Positions 33,151-48,523 are shown, counted from the stretch's first letter. The stretch is DNA of 64,000 bases from Ursus arctos (GCF_023065955.2 NW_026622808.1:44776475-44840474), one strand, 5' to 3'. Made by a program: numbers and translations. The notes: a model not told the origin generated them from the letters alone.

Positions 33151-35057
33151 AGCATATTTTGACCGAATTAATGAATCAAATCAATTTGACCTAAATTTAG
33201 ACAAAAAGTAAAATCAGACAGACTTCTGCTGCCCTCTCCCATGCTACCTGCGTGTGTTTATCAATAATAATCTTATAGTCAAATCCTTTACATTGTTTAT
33301 TCATGAAACATTTCTGTACTAATCAAATAAAATGGAAAGATAGGCAGTTATCTAGATATTCAAGTTTAAAAAAGAAAACTCTGGGACAATTTTTGTTTCA
33401 TAATTCAGTTGAGTCCAGTACTACAGTTCAGGGAAGACAAACAAGGTAGGAAAAAGGATTTTCTCTGCAATATACAGATAATGACCTTATTATCTATTTT
33501 AATTTGACAATGTAGAGGCAGTCTAAGTTCTGGATGACTCAAATTCTATTTGAAGAAACTAAAATTAATAAGTCATGGCTTCATGGTAATGACAGTGCCT
33601 CTTTGCAAGCCATTATAATGGGTTTTATAGAGTTTTCTTTCTCTGGGTCCCACTCTAGGACATGCCCTGGCCTCGAAAAGTCCATTTCTTTTTAATCACC
33701 TTGTAGTCTAAATTTTTATTTTGAAATGTTGGTATGAACACAAACTTGTGGAGGAGGGGAATGAAATTTGAAAAGATCCTTCTTAGCATAATACACTTCT
33801 AATAAATTGGATACTTTTTTTATGGCCTGTGGAGATGAAAGCCACATGCTGGGGAGGGGTGGGAAGCGGGCACTTTCCAGCTATGTCCTTGTGTGTGCAT
33901 GTACAACAAATTGTGTAGAGAAAAGTATTGTTTGTAGTAACCTTGATTGCATCTTCCAGTGTCTAGCTCAGTTTCCTCTGCTTAGTATTTATTATTGCTC
34001 TCCTTCAAAAAATTATTTTCTCTAATTATCATTAGTAGAGAGCACAGAAAGTAATGGAAAGTTCCTTCTATGGAGACAATAAACTTTAATGTATTTAATA
34101 CATAATCACATCAAGGAGAAATGCCCTTATTGTGTTTAAGAGCAGAAGTACAGCATTTTGTCTTTCACTTTGTTTTTGTCTTTTAAGAAAACATTTTTAG
34201 TGAATATATGCTGTTGTTGCAGAGATGAAGCTGCTCTTGATTCAGCTAAGGTTAGGACAAAGATGTCTGGAAAACAATGCTGGCTGCCTAAAAATGCCAT
34301 TTACCTGAAGATAAGGAGGCTGGGGATCAGCTCTTAGGTCTAGCAGACAGGAGAGCAGGTCCACTGACCTTCCTGGGAACAAACAGCATCATTAGAATCC
34401 CTGAGACAGTCTTAGGATGTTTGTGAACTGGATTGTTTTATATTTCTGCTTGCTTTGATGTTGGATAGAGTCTAGTAATGACCCTTTTAGTTAACAGAGT
34501 CATCCTGCATATACTGATACTTCTGGTCAGCGAGTCCTGCATTTCAGACACACTCTCTCCCTTCTCCCTTGCAAGCTGAAGATTTCAAACTTGTTTCCGA
34601 CTTGAGCAACCTAAGTCCAAGTACTGGGACTTTCTCTCAGTTCTCACGGCAATGGGCATATTTCCCAAGACTGTTCTCAGTCCCCACCTTGTCCCCATCT
34701 TCTGCCCTTTCCACCCCAGATAGATACTATACTTGTAGCCCTGTGATGTCATTCTCCCCAGATTTTGACCATAGTATAGAAATATGCCTCATGAGGAGCT
34801 GGTGGCCTAAAGGAAAACCTTGCTCTAATCAATATGCGAGTCTTTCATACCAGTTTGAAATCACCCAGGAACCAGGGGAGAAGTGGACCCCATACATTCA
34901 TCCTATAACCACTCTTCTGTTGAAAAACAACTGTAAGTGGCAAGAAAGAGAGCCGGCCACAGGAAGGCCATTGGAAAAGCAACAATGGTGTAAGAAGTCA
35001 GTAGATATGTGATAGATAAAATAAAAATTAATAGCACTATAATTTTTTCACAGGAGA
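33151..35057. other. Intron without recognised element
   Basis: No repeat or exon was recognised in 1.9 kb. The 147-codon frame at about 34569-35012 has no initiating ATG in good context, no family resemblance and no splice-site logic, so it is not called. Confidence 0.45.
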
Positions 35058-35420
35058 GCTTAAGAGTAAGAGCTTTGATGCATGGTGCACTGGGTGTTAT
35101 ACGCAACTAATCAATCATTGAACTTTACATCGGAAACCGGGGATGTGCTGTATGGTGACTAACATAATATAATAAAAATTCATTAAAAAAAAAAAAGAGT
35201 AAGAGCTTTGAGGTCAGATAGACTCTGTTCTGAGGCCCATACTTCAACAAGTCACTTAACCTCTCTTCTCCCCACTTTCCTTGCTGCTAAAATAAGAGAA
35301 ACAGTACACACTTCATCAAGTTTGAAGGTCCAAGTGAGATAAAATGTGAAAGCATTTGGCATGGTGCGTGTCCTAGTAATAACCGTCATTGGGGATTGCC
35401 ACCCAGTAGTAGTAGAATTG
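35058..35420 (+). repeat. MIR SINE split by a young L1
   Basis: Left part AAGAGTAAGAGCTTTGA; after the L1, AGGTCAGATAGACTCTGTTC, CAAGTCACTTAACCTCTCTT and GCATTTGGCATGGTGCGTGT complete a plus-strand MIR. Confidence 0.8.
35079..35194 (+). mobile_element. Short carnivore L1 3' end with perfect duplication
   Basis: Only the last 116 bp of a carnivore L1: GCACTGGGTGTTATACGCAA, TGCTGTATGGTGACTAACAT, AATATAATAAAAATTCATT and a tail of A. AAGAGTAAGAGCTTTGA lies on both sides without mismatch (35062-35078, 35195-35211). Strongly 5'-truncated and probably recent. Confidence 0.96.
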
Positions 35421-36855
35421 TCCTCAGTATCTCACATAGCGTTGCCACATGCCCTGCTTTAGGTACGGTAAGAAAACCAGGGACATGACAGACCAAGGGG
35501 TGTGTCCTTTTCAACCTCCTAGAAAATCTCCATTCCCATTCCTCATGACTTATTGCTTAGCTTCTCCAATGACCGGCCCATGGGGCTCAACACATCCCTC
35601 TTGAATGATAGAAGGACTTGAGCATAATGGAGAATTCAGTAGTTTGGAAACCTAAGAGATGGAATTTGCATTTAAAAAAAAAACAAACCTCAGAGCTATT
35701 TTCCAGGTTTGCCTCTTCTCTATGCCAAGTGGGTGATCTTTGACGAGTCTTACAAGATGACTGAGCTCCAACTTCCTCATCAATAGAATGGAGAAGTTTT
35801 CTGGGGAGAAAAAATGAAACGTAGTGTGTGAACGTGTTGCTAAATGCCCAGGATTTTGTCATCATTTATGCTGTGAATCCTATAGGCTGAGCAAGTAGAG
35901 GTGTGTGTGAGTGTATGCACACACACACAAACACATTTATTATACAGACATATATGGCTAGCGAAAGAGAAGTCAATCTAAAACCAGACAAATACCAATA
36001 TTTCATACTGGGAAGAGAGAAAAAAAATGGAGCAAGAGGATTAAAGTCTCTATCAACTGATAAAAGGATTGAAACACAGGCTGTAGAAAATGATCAAGTG
36101 AAGAGAAACGTGCTTAGCACCACAATTTGCCAGTTGCCCTGATCTTCCTTTGGCCACTTTAATTCTGGCTATGAGAAATTCAGTGACAGCAGTTTGCTCT
36201 CTAACATCCTTAATGCTTCCTATATTTGCTCCTGCGAGATCACCACCATTGGGACATGTCATTATTGTCTCTCCCTGAGCCACCCCAGATGCTCTGTTAG
36301 GAACTTTAGTCCTGTTTTCTTCCACAGCAGGTGAAAGATATTGTCAATAATTTCAAAAGTCTTATTACCAGATGCCCATAATGGTATATTACTTCCTAAA
36401 CATGAATCTGTGCCTTCCTGTACTAAATATCTCACTTCGTATAAAGAACCACAGGCACTGCAATGATCAATTTCAGTACATGATGTATCAGGTTCATTTG
36501 CCCTCTGCTTGCTTCTGGGCCAAATGTTAGAATAACCCAGGTCAAAATATAGAAAATGGGAAGCTTTTAATGACTTCCCATTGACTGGTCTGCAGGGATT
36601 CAACTCTGTTTTTGCTGGGTACACTGTAAAATGCTGGATTCATACACTTCAAGGTAGAAGAACAAGGAATGTTGGTTTAGAACCCTGTTCAGTATAAGCC
36701 ATCTGTGCACCATCAGATTAGATGGCTTGGTCATCTCTATGCAGACATTCAGCTGAAAATCTAAGGGTGCTATAACTTCTGAAGCAGAGGGGCAGAAATG
36801 TAGGGTAGTTACTAGTGTCGGCTCCACCTAATCTGCTTGCACTCGAGACTCGTCC
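35421..36855. other. Intron without assigned element
   Basis: A GTGTGTGTG / CACACACAC inverted repeat lies at 35901-35929. Three overlapping minus-strand open stretches in different frames span 36053-36827, but they match no family I recognise and are not called as genes. Confidence 0.4.
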
Positions 36856-36859
36856 CTAC

Positions 36860-37060
36860 GCCCTCCACTAGCCACATGACCTCAGGCAAGCTCACTGCGT
36901 ACTCCAAGCCTCAGTCTCCCCATCTGTATAATGGTCCTAGTAATAGCACCTACCCAAGAAAGGTGTTATGAGTATTAGGCGAGAAACAGGTCTGTAAAGA
37001 AGCTAGCACAATGTCTGGAAGTTGAAAAATGTCAGTGCTTGCTATCGTAAACATTTTTAT
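36860..37060 (+). repeat. MIR SINE
   Basis: CCACATGACCTCAGGCAAGC, CCTCAGTCTCCCCATCTGTA, ATGGTCCTAGTAATAGCACC and TAGCACAATGTCTGGAAGTT are in MIR order. Confidence 0.85.
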
Positions 37061-38205
37061 TATAAAGCAATGTCTACTTGCTTAATATTTTTCCAGGCCC
37101 CGCAAACAGAACTAAAAACTATGGGTGCCTAGCAGTCCCTTTTAATGTTATTGAAGCACCAGTAAAATGCATTAGTAAAATTTTTTTTTTAATCTTCTCT
37201 AACATGGAGGCTTTTCTTTGATAGACACAATGCAGTAAAATCCAATGAAATTCAGTTACCCCTTGATTGAGTCAGGCCAACCCAGAAGGGAATTAGACAC
37301 TTGAAATCAACAGAATTGCTTTTGGTCCCTTTTGCAGGCTCAGCAATTGCTCCCTGACGAGTTCCTCACAAGATCAGAGGTGGCCCCACTGGCTTCCAGA
37401 TTCTGTCAGCCGACACTATCTGTACAGAACAGTTTTTGCCTTGTTTAGGTTCTAAATGAATGATATTTGCTTCCAAAATTATTACAGCTGCTAAATGCAT
37501 GCTGACTATAAAAATCTCTCCCTCCAAAATAAACCATACATATTTATGCATGTATCAGTATCTGATGCTTAAAAGAACCTCTCTGTTAAAATATATGTGT
37601 TTAGTAATACAGATCATCATATAGCATTAAAAATGTTCAGTCCTGTGAATTAATATACTCAGACTGTTTTGAGCTGATGTGCTCTTTCTTTATAAATGAT
37701 CCCTATTCCCTTTCACAGAATAGGCATTAGCTTGGAACTCACTTCCATTTCCCCTCTTTCTCTTGATTTCACCCCAGTGTGACTGGTGAGCTAAATACCA
37801 AGCTGTAAATCACTGGCGTTAATAAGCAAATTTGTTAGTGATTTTTGTGTATGTGTGCCTTCTACAGATAACCACAATTAACATTTACTGTAAAGCAACA
37901 TAATATGTTAGTGATAGGGGAAATGTTCATATTCAGCTGATCGCATAGGGGAAAAAAAAAACCCACCCAGTTCTTTTATTCTCCCTCTCCCGGCTGCCCC
38001 CACCACACACAAAGATTGCAGACCCAGTCTGTGCATGTCAGCAGAGGGAACTGGTGTGTTGGAAGCATCGCTGATTCTGGCATCTGGAAAGCAAGTGTGT
38101 ATATCTCTGAATAGTTGCAGCAGGTGACATGGCCCTGCCTGCTATTTTTGTTTTGTATATTGTTTATTATTAAAAAAAAATCTTCCCAAACTTCATCTTA
38201 AGATA
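37061..38205. other. Repeat-free block about 3.5 kb before the exon
   Basis: More than 1 kb with no repeat signature. Motif-dense spots: AAATTATTACAGCTGCTAAA then TGCATGCTGAC (about 37476-37506) and ATAACCACAATTAACATT (37868-37885). Candidate conserved noncoding element; unproved. Confidence 0.3.
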
Positions 38206-38214
38206 AAGACCCAG

Positions 38215-39410
38215 ATTTATAACCTGGCCCACATTACCCCACAGTGAGGGCCCCTGATGTCTTCTTCATCTCATCTGAAACCACTCATTCTCTTTTCCTA
38301 CCATGTTCCAATTTTCCAAGACACAGTTCATCTCCTCCCATGTGCGGTGTTCCTGGCCTATGCAGGGTCTTGGCACATGCTCTTTCTTACCTATTTTTTA
38401 ACAGCTTTTTTGAGATATAATCCACACACTCTACAATTCATTCACTTAAAATGTACACCTTGATGGTTTTCAGTATGTTCACACAGTTGTGCATCCGTCA
38501 CCACAGCCAATTCTAGAACATTTTCATTGCCCAAAAAAAAAATCCTGCCTCACTTAGCCATCATCCCCAGTTCTCCTATCCCCATCACCACCACCCCCAG
38601 CCTAGGTAAATGCCAGCCTAGTCTTTGTCCCCATAGATTGGCCTTTCCTGAACATTTCATACAAATGGAATCCTACAACCTGTGGTCCTTTCTTCCACTT
38701 AGCAGAAGGTTCTCAAGGTTCGTCCGTGTTGCAGTGTGCTTCAACACTTCTCCCTTCTCATTGATAGATAATATTCCGTTGTGTGGATGCACCACATTTT
38801 ATCTATCCATTTATCAGCTGATACACATTTGAGTTGTTTTCACTTTTTGGCTATTACGAATAGTGCTGCTATGAGCATTCTTGTACAAGTTTTTGTGCAG
38901 ACAAATGTTGCCATTTCTCTTGGGTGTGTATCTAGTGGAAGTGGAGTTGCTGGATCATATGCTAACTCTATGTTTAACCATTTGAAAAACTGCCAGACTG
39001 TTTTTCCAAAGTGGCTGCACCATTTTACATTTCCACCAGCATTATATGGAAGCCCCAATCTGTCTAATTAGAACTCGTATGCCAATTTTATCTTGTTATT
39101 CTTACCCAATCTTACCAACACTTGTTATTCCGGTCTTACAGTCTTTTTCATTATAGTCTAGTGGATATATAGTCATATTTCATTGTGTTTTCATTCTTAA
39201 CTTTTTATCTGAATAATCTCTACCCATTTTTCAAGTGGCAATTTAAAAGTCACTTCCATAAGGAATCTTACCTTGACCGCCCCACCCCAGAGTAGCCTCG
39301 GGCTCCTCTCAGAAAACCTATCTTTTCCCTCTACATTTGAAGTTCCCCATGGGCAGGGGCCATCCTAGGCTCCTTACTCTACCCCAGCATCTCGCCATTG
39401 AATGAACTAC
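38215..39410 (+). repeat. L2 LINE 3' region, split by an antisense L1
   Basis: Left part (to about 38392): TATAACCTGGCCCACATTAC, CATGTTCCAATTTTCCAAGA and GTCTTGGCACATGCTCTTTC. Right part (from about 39206): AAAGTCACTTCCATAAGGAA, CTTACCTTGACCGCCCCACC and GGGCAGGGGCCATCCTAGGC. The two are collinear parts of one L2 3' region. Confidence 0.75.
38393..39205 (-). mobile_element. Antisense L1 3' UTR and ORF2 end
   Basis: AACAGCTTTTTTGAGATATA (antisense of the L1 3' terminus), AATGTACACCTTGATGGTTT, TAGATAATATTCCGTTGTGT, TGGAGTTGCTGGATCATATG and CCAAAGTGGCTGCACCATTT. Reading leftwards this is the end of ORF2 followed by the 3' UTR. About 800 bp and decayed. It interrupts the L2. Confidence 0.9.
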
Positions 39411-39960
39411 TAGCTGCTTGCTAAAAATCTGTGGAATGATGACATATATAAAATAATTAGAAAAAGGTATACATTATCTGAAAATCACCTGTAAGAGAAT
39501 AATTGGCATGATTACCTTTTAAAGCTATTTCATTTTTCAGCATTCCCACAGACCAGACCATTGAGAAACATTTTAATATCTCTGGCAAGGGGAGGAAAGG
39601 AACTCTACAATGTAACCATGACGAATGCTTCTGTTTCCCTGAATTACACCGAACCATACACCTTTCTGGTTGACAAGAAACAGGAGAAGCCTCAGTATAC
39701 ACAAGCAAGATTGAGTAGACTGTGTAAACAGCTCTCTCTTAAGTCAAGCAATAAATAAAAAAGACTGGGAACTCAGGGGGACTGGACTTCCCTGCACTGG
39801 TTGTCAATGAAGTTATGTCCCTAGAGATTCTGGATGAGTAGGTCTAGGACATGGCCCTGAAATGTCTGTTTTTAACAAGGCCTCTAGTGATTGCAATGCT
39901 AGTGGCCCATGAGCTTCACTTGGAAGAAACATTCATCCTACTTAATATTCTCATCACTTA
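39411..39960. other. Intron without recognised element
   Basis: Contains a 65-codon open stretch (39561-39758) with several N-x-S/T motifs, but no splice-site or homology support. Confidence 0.45.
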
Positions 39961-39964
39961 ATAA

Positions 39965-40440
39965 ACAGGTTAATGTAGAAGTTAAAAACTCGAGCTCTAG
40001 AGTCAGACACCAATTTAAATCCCTGCCCAATTTATTAGCTATGTGGCCTAGGACAAATTTCTCAACCTTTCTAAGCCCATTTCATTACGCTGTCAAGGGG
40101 GATGCGGCAATAAAGTGCCTACGTCATAGGCTTGCCATGGGCATTCAATTAAATAATGAGTACAAAACACAATATCTGGTGCATGAGAAATGCTCCAATG
40201 TTGGGCACCTGGGTGGCTCAGTTGGTTGAGCATCCGACTCTTGGTTTTGGCTCAGGTCTTGATCTCATGAGTTGTGGGATCGAACCCCACGTTGGGATCC
40301 ATGCTCAGCAGAGAATCTGCTTGCAGAGGCTCTCCTTCTGCCCCTCCCTCTGCTCACTCTCTCTCTCTTTCAAATAAGTAAATAAAATTTTCAGGAAAAA
40401 AAAGAAACGCTCCAATGTTAGTTGCTATTGTTATTACTAT
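39965..40440 (+). repeat. MIR SINE split by a carnivore SINE
   Basis: AACTCGAGCTCTAGAGTCAG, TATTAGCTATGTGGCCTAGG, TCTCAACCTTTCTAAGCCCA and ATATCTGGTGCATGAGAAAT, then the SINE, then the MIR tail GTTAGTTGCTATTGTTATTA. Confidence 0.85.
40203..40403 (+). mobile_element. Carnivore tRNA-Lys SINE, older subtype
   Basis: Head GGGCACCTGGGTGGCTCAGT, then GAGCATCCGACTCTTGGTTT, a subtype common across carnivores. Flanked by GAAATGCTCCAATGTT and GAAACGCTCCAATGTT (40187-40202, 40404-40419), one mismatch. It lies about 1.3 kb before the exon. Confidence 0.96.
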
Positions 40441-40960
40441 TTTATCATTATATTATTATTTAAAGTATAAGAGAATTACACAACAAATGTTTTAAAAGGA
40501 ATCAGTTTTGCTTAGTAAGAAAAATACTTTCTAAGTATTAATTGGGAAATTACCAGGTTCATCAATGGCTTTATCATTATTGTTACTTTCATAGATAAGT
40601 TTCCAAGTGGTACTTTGCTGATATCACTGCTATGGCTATTTCCAAGTGCTTCCCTAATACTCAAGGAATAATTTAGTTCATTTCTTATGAAGCAGAATTT
40701 TGGCTCCTATATTAAATTATAGTTTACCACCTCGTAGCTCACATCATGAGCTACTGTATTGCATATAACACATTTCCTTAGGTGTCATTTGTTGAGCAGA
40801 AAGTATTACCCCCCAAATCTTATTTTTCTCTATTAGGTAATATATTGAGTCTGAATGCTTTCCTAATAGAACTTACTCTCTAAAATAGAAGTTTTAAAGT
40901 TCAGTCAAATTAGTATCGATCTGTCATCTTACAGAATCAAGAATGTCCATTCATTTTTCC
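40441..40960. other. Intron without recognised element
   Basis: AT-rich sequence with no recognised repeat, exon or RNA gene. Confidence 0.45.
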
Positions 40961-40964
40961 AAGT

Positions 40965-41430
40965 CCTATACACTGAGTGCCTAACGAGCGTCAGACATTC
41001 AGGATACACAGAGAAGAAGAAAATCAAATTCCCATCATCATGGAAATCTTTGTGGAAAGATGACGTCATCGTGCCCTTTCCATGAAGTGATTAAATACAT
41101 CATCAAGATAGTGTGGTTAGTGATGAGTGCTATGAATGATGTTAACCAGGGCGATGGGATAGAAAATGTCTACCCGAAAGGAGCTATTTTAGATTAATAG
41201 GAAAAAGCTCTCCCAGGAGATGGCTTTTGAATACCAACGAGGAGCCAGCCATGGAAAATGTCAGGGGACAGAGTGATTGAGGAAAAGAGAACAGTCGACA
41301 AAATGACCGTAAGCCGGGACTGAGCCACAAGGACCTGATGTAAGACCTGGTGGGTCATGTTAAGAAGTTAGCGTTTGAGTCCAAGCACAATGAGAAAGCA
41401 CTGGGGAATTCGGGCAGGAGGATGTCAGAG
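40965..41430 (-). repeat. L2 LINE 3' region (antisense)
   Basis: CTATACACTGAGTGCCTAAC, GGTTAGTGATGAGTGCTATG, AACCAGGGCGATGGGATAGA and AGGAGCCAGCCATGGAAAAT are in antisense L2 order. It ends about 280 bp before the exon, so the exon's immediate upstream flank is unique sequence. Confidence 0.65.
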
Positions 41431-41519
41431 AGTGTAATTAATTGACATTTCAGGCTCTCTCTCCCTCCCCACCTCCCCTCTGTTCCAGTGACTAGCCATT
41501 GGGAAACCCAGTGGAATGA

Positions 41520-45075
<3,556 letters not shown>

Positions 45076-45079
45076 AAGT

Positions 45080-45312
45080 TGGTAACGATGTTGGTGATAA
45101 GAACAACAATAACATCTACTGGTATTGATTATCTACGATGCATAAAACTAACAGTCACAACGACCCTGGCTTATGTTATTATTCACATGCAGAGATGAGG
45201 AAAGGGAGGCTCAGAGAGGTTACCTGACTCTCCCAGGTCACATCACTAAGAGAGAGTAGAGAGTTTGAAACCAGGTCTCCAACTCCAGGGCCCACCATGC
45301 AAGAGGGTCCAA
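45080..45312 (-). repeat. MIR SINE (antisense)
   Basis: TGGTATTGATTATCTACGAT, GCAGAGATGAGGAAAGGGAG, GCTCAGAGAGGTTACCTGAC and CCCAGGTCACATCACTAAGA match antisense MIR through the core. Confidence 0.85.
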
Positions 45313-45594
45313 ATTCCTGGTAGGCAATGTGCTACGAAATTAGAAGGGTGGGGGCGGGTAAGACCAGTTGGTTTATACACCTGGACGGCTCCTATATTGT
45401 CTTACTCCGGATATAGAGAAACCAAACGTTATAACCCCTAGACTTTCCTGCTCATTTGATGCCATTGACGTTTTTTATTTGCCTTCAAAATCTGTTCGGA
45501 GTCCTGGAATGACTGCCACAAATCTATGATGCTAGAATAACTCAGGGTTCTGCTCGTGCTGCTGTTTATCTCTGTTGCACATGGAAGACGTCAG

Positions 45595-46420
45595 TGATAG
45601 AAAACAAGCTTTAAAAATGCCCAGGATCAATGGGTATTATAAATCAGATTAACAGGACTGATTCCTGTACGTTTGCAAGCAGTCATGAACAATTTCACGG
45701 ACAGACTGGGGCCATGCTTATCAATGGCGATTTTTTAAAAAGATCTTTTTCTACTAAATATGCTTGACTAGATGGTACACCTTTAAGTAAAAACGAAAAT
45801 ATGGTTGTCTTTAGAAGTAACATCATTGTTAATGATGCTGAATAACACAGTAGCAAGAAAATTGGGCCAGAAGAATCAGCCAGCTACTGTAAGTCAATAC
45901 AGTGCATGCCTTCTTGTACAGATGAATAAATAACAGTTCTCAGAAAGCAGAAACGGCTATGAATCGTGGCGTGATTGTGAATTGAAATGTCATATCTGGT
46001 TAGATCATTTTGTCATGCTCCTTAAAGTATACCTTTAAAGCCCATCTCCTGCCTAGATTTCTGTGCCGGGATATTCTGAGCCATTTCAGATCTCATGTCA
46101 AATAGTGACACTGTGAAGCTTTAAGGTTTTTTCATACTAATGTAAAGTCAGTTTTAAAAATACCTTACAGGCCTGACAGAGTGCTCTAAGAATGAGCATA
46201 TAATAAACACCATCTCACATTTTGGTAAATCCTTGTTACAAGAGGTTTGGGTTAAGATAACTACTCTAGGAGTTTAGGAGAATCAAGATCCACCTTAAGA
46301 TTTTGCAGAAAACGAAAGAGCTGCATTATTCGAGCTCTGATTTTCCCATAAAGGTTGACTGAAGGCAGTTTATGGGACTAGCAGTGTTCACTCATTGCAG
46401 GCACACAGTGGTGTCGTGGC
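45595..46420. other. Repeat-free block after the exon
   Basis: No repeat was recognised over about 800 bp. AT-rich words and TGACTAGATGG, AACAGTTCTC and GCGTGATTGTGAATTG occur. Candidate conserved noncoding sequence, untested. Confidence 0.3.
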
Positions 46421-46429
46421 TCACATTTG

Positions 46430-46650
46430 TTTTATGTTCAGTGCCTTCCAAATATTTTCCCATCTAGCCTCAGAACAACCCTGAGAGAGAAGGAGGGCAA
46501 TTAGAATCAGCCCCATTCTACAGATTCAATTAACCACCTCTTTACCAAGCACCAGGTGTTGGAAAATGTGTCCCTGGGAGATTAGAAACCTTGCCTGTTG
46601 TCAGAGAAGTGAATGGCAGAAGAAGGACTCAGACTCTTAGTCCAATGATC
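46430..46650 (-). repeat. MIR SINE fragment (antisense)
   Basis: TATTTTCCCATCTAGCCTCA, GAACAACCCTGAGAGAGAAG and ATCAGCCCCATTCTACAGAT fit the antisense MIR core. The right half is poorly preserved. Confidence 0.65.
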
Positions 46651-46654
46651 TTGA

Positions 46655-46885
46655 GGGTAATGGCTAAGCTTTAGAGTCCTGGATTTTAATCCCCCTGCAT
46701 GACCTATTATTTAACAGTTGGAAGCCTGTTACTTCATCTGCAGAATGAAGCTAGTAATAATACACCCGGCACGGGGCTGCTGAAAGGAAAGGAGGATTTA
46801 ATGCCTACAAGGCACTTTGCACAGAGAAAGGCACACAGTAAGTGAAAAAGTAACGGCATCTAACTGCCACACTGTTATTGCCATT
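46655..46885 (+). repeat. MIR SINE
   Basis: TAATGGCTAAGCTTTAGAGT, CCTGTTACTTCATCTGCAGA, AGTAATAATACACCCGGCAC and GGCACTTTGCACAGAGAAAG are in MIR order. Together with the antisense copy on its left it makes a head-to-head pair. Confidence 0.75.
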
Positions 46886-47825
46886 AATTTGAATCACTGT
46901 CTTGCCCATTACTGGGTAAGACCTTAGCCCCATAAAGGGAAATTGCCTATGTTCCTTTCATTGCCAGCAGCCCTCCGAATGCTACTTTGCTCCCCAAACA
47001 CTCTCTTCGCCCCAATTCCCCCAGGGATAGAGCTGGACTGAGGACTGCTTCTAAGACTACAACTGCTAGGTTGAGCCATCCAATTAACCTTTCTCTTTTT
47101 GGGACCCCACTCCATTAGATGACTGGAAAGTAGATTTTTAACCGCAGAACAAAATAAGACTCCAATTTTCAAGTGCAGGCTAACGCCATCACTAAGAGAG
47201 GACAACAGGAAGCAGGCAGAGAGTTGGATGCTCTGAAACTCACATGCTGGCTCCTCCCAACTACATCTTTCTTAGCTGTAATCAGAGATGGAAATCAGAG
47301 CTGCAGCCTCGAGCTCTTGGGGAATTGCTGAGAAACCTCTGTCCCTTCGCTTCCCCCCGAACCCTTCCTTCCTCTTTCTTTTCTCCTCTTATGTCGGTTC
47401 CACTACATGTCTGTGTACTTCCTTTTCCTAGGTACTAAGTGTCTTCAACAGGCCAAGCACTGTGTATAGAGGGGTAAATTGAGAGCATCCAGTCTGGTGG
47501 AGAAAATTACTTAATAATTATGACTCTCCTAGAAATGATCCGCTAGAGGTATATAGATGGGCTTTGGTAACCTAGAGGAAGAGGTGTACCTCCGCCCACA
47601 GGCCAGGCCGCACCCTCCCCTGGAGTGGGGGTGGGGGTTAGTATTAAGGACAACTCCAGAGCCCTGATGGTTGGTGAGAGGATGAGTAGAGATGGTGTAA
47701 GAAGTTCTGCCGCAGGAACATTGTATCTGATTCTAAAAAGAATAACATTATTTGAAGCCCACAAAGCGTGTATCTTGTTTGTAGGGGCACACCTGTCAGA
47801 ATCTGACCGTGTGACCTGGGATGTG

Positions 47826-47826
<1 letters not shown>
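46886..47826. other. Intron without recognised element
   Basis: A weak antisense L2/MIR-like terminus may lie at about 47430-47500 (CAGGCCAAGCACTGTGTATA-type, decayed). Otherwise unassigned. Confidence 0.4.

Positions 47827-47860
<34 letters not shown>
47827..47860. repeat. (GT)n microsatellite
   Basis: About 16-17 uninterrupted GT units. The Cys/Val-rich and Thr/His-rich open frames over it are repeat artefacts. Confidence 0.95.
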
Positions 47861-47861
<1 letters not shown>

Positions 47862-48520
47862 CTGCCTCCCCACTCTTTGAGACAAGAAGTGATGACAGTA
47901 CAAAAGGGTATAGACCTAACCTTAAATGAACTTTTATCCAAACTGCTACACATTTTGCATCAACAAATATACTTTTCCAGAATTGTACCGCAGATGAAGG
48001 GAAATAAGTTAACCCATTTAAAATGTTCCCAGCACGCCATCTACACATTTTATCACATTTTGTATCCTCAGCTCATTTCCAGCGTCTTATGATTAGCAAA
48101 CTCTTAATTTAAATGAAGGTTAATTCCCACTTTATTTGGTGCCATTTTTCTCCAGCTGACTAGTGAAACAAAGACCTGAGCTGTAGTCCAATACCCTTCA
48201 TCAAGGCAGTGAGCTACTGAAGAATTGCATGATTCTTCCAGAGCCCAGAGCTCTTCTTGTCCTGTTTGGAGCCAGTGTATTCAGGGGCAAGTTTAGCTTG
48301 TCTGTCTGAACCCCAACCTTTTTTGTCAAATTTTCTTTCATTCCAGGGAACTCATCATTCAGTTAGAAAAAAATAGGACCTAGAGGGAATGTGGCAAAGC
48401 CCCAAATGTGTCTTTCTTGTGTGTTTCTTTCTTTGATTTAAAAAACAACCTGAAATGTGAAATGTGTCTACTCTGTGGCCCAGCACACCCAAGAGAACCC
48501 GTGCTCCCTTTCTCAGATGG
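47861..48520. other. Intron without recognised element
   Basis: Repeat-free. AT-rich words near 48090-48160 (TTAATTTAAATGAAGGTTAA). Confidence 0.45.
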
Positions 48521-48523
48521 AAT

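Noticed and set aside
34569..35012. 147-codon plus-strand open frame
   Set aside because: It does not start at an ATG, shows no domain or family resemblance and lacks splice sites; expected by chance in 64 kb.
39561..39758. 65-codon frame with several N-x-S/T motifs, considered as a possible exon
   Set aside because: No flanking splice sites in frame, no recognised homology, and not the expected SYNPR sequence.
47625..48092. Val/Cys- and Thr/His-rich frames across the (GT)n run
   Set aside because: Products of microsatellite translation.
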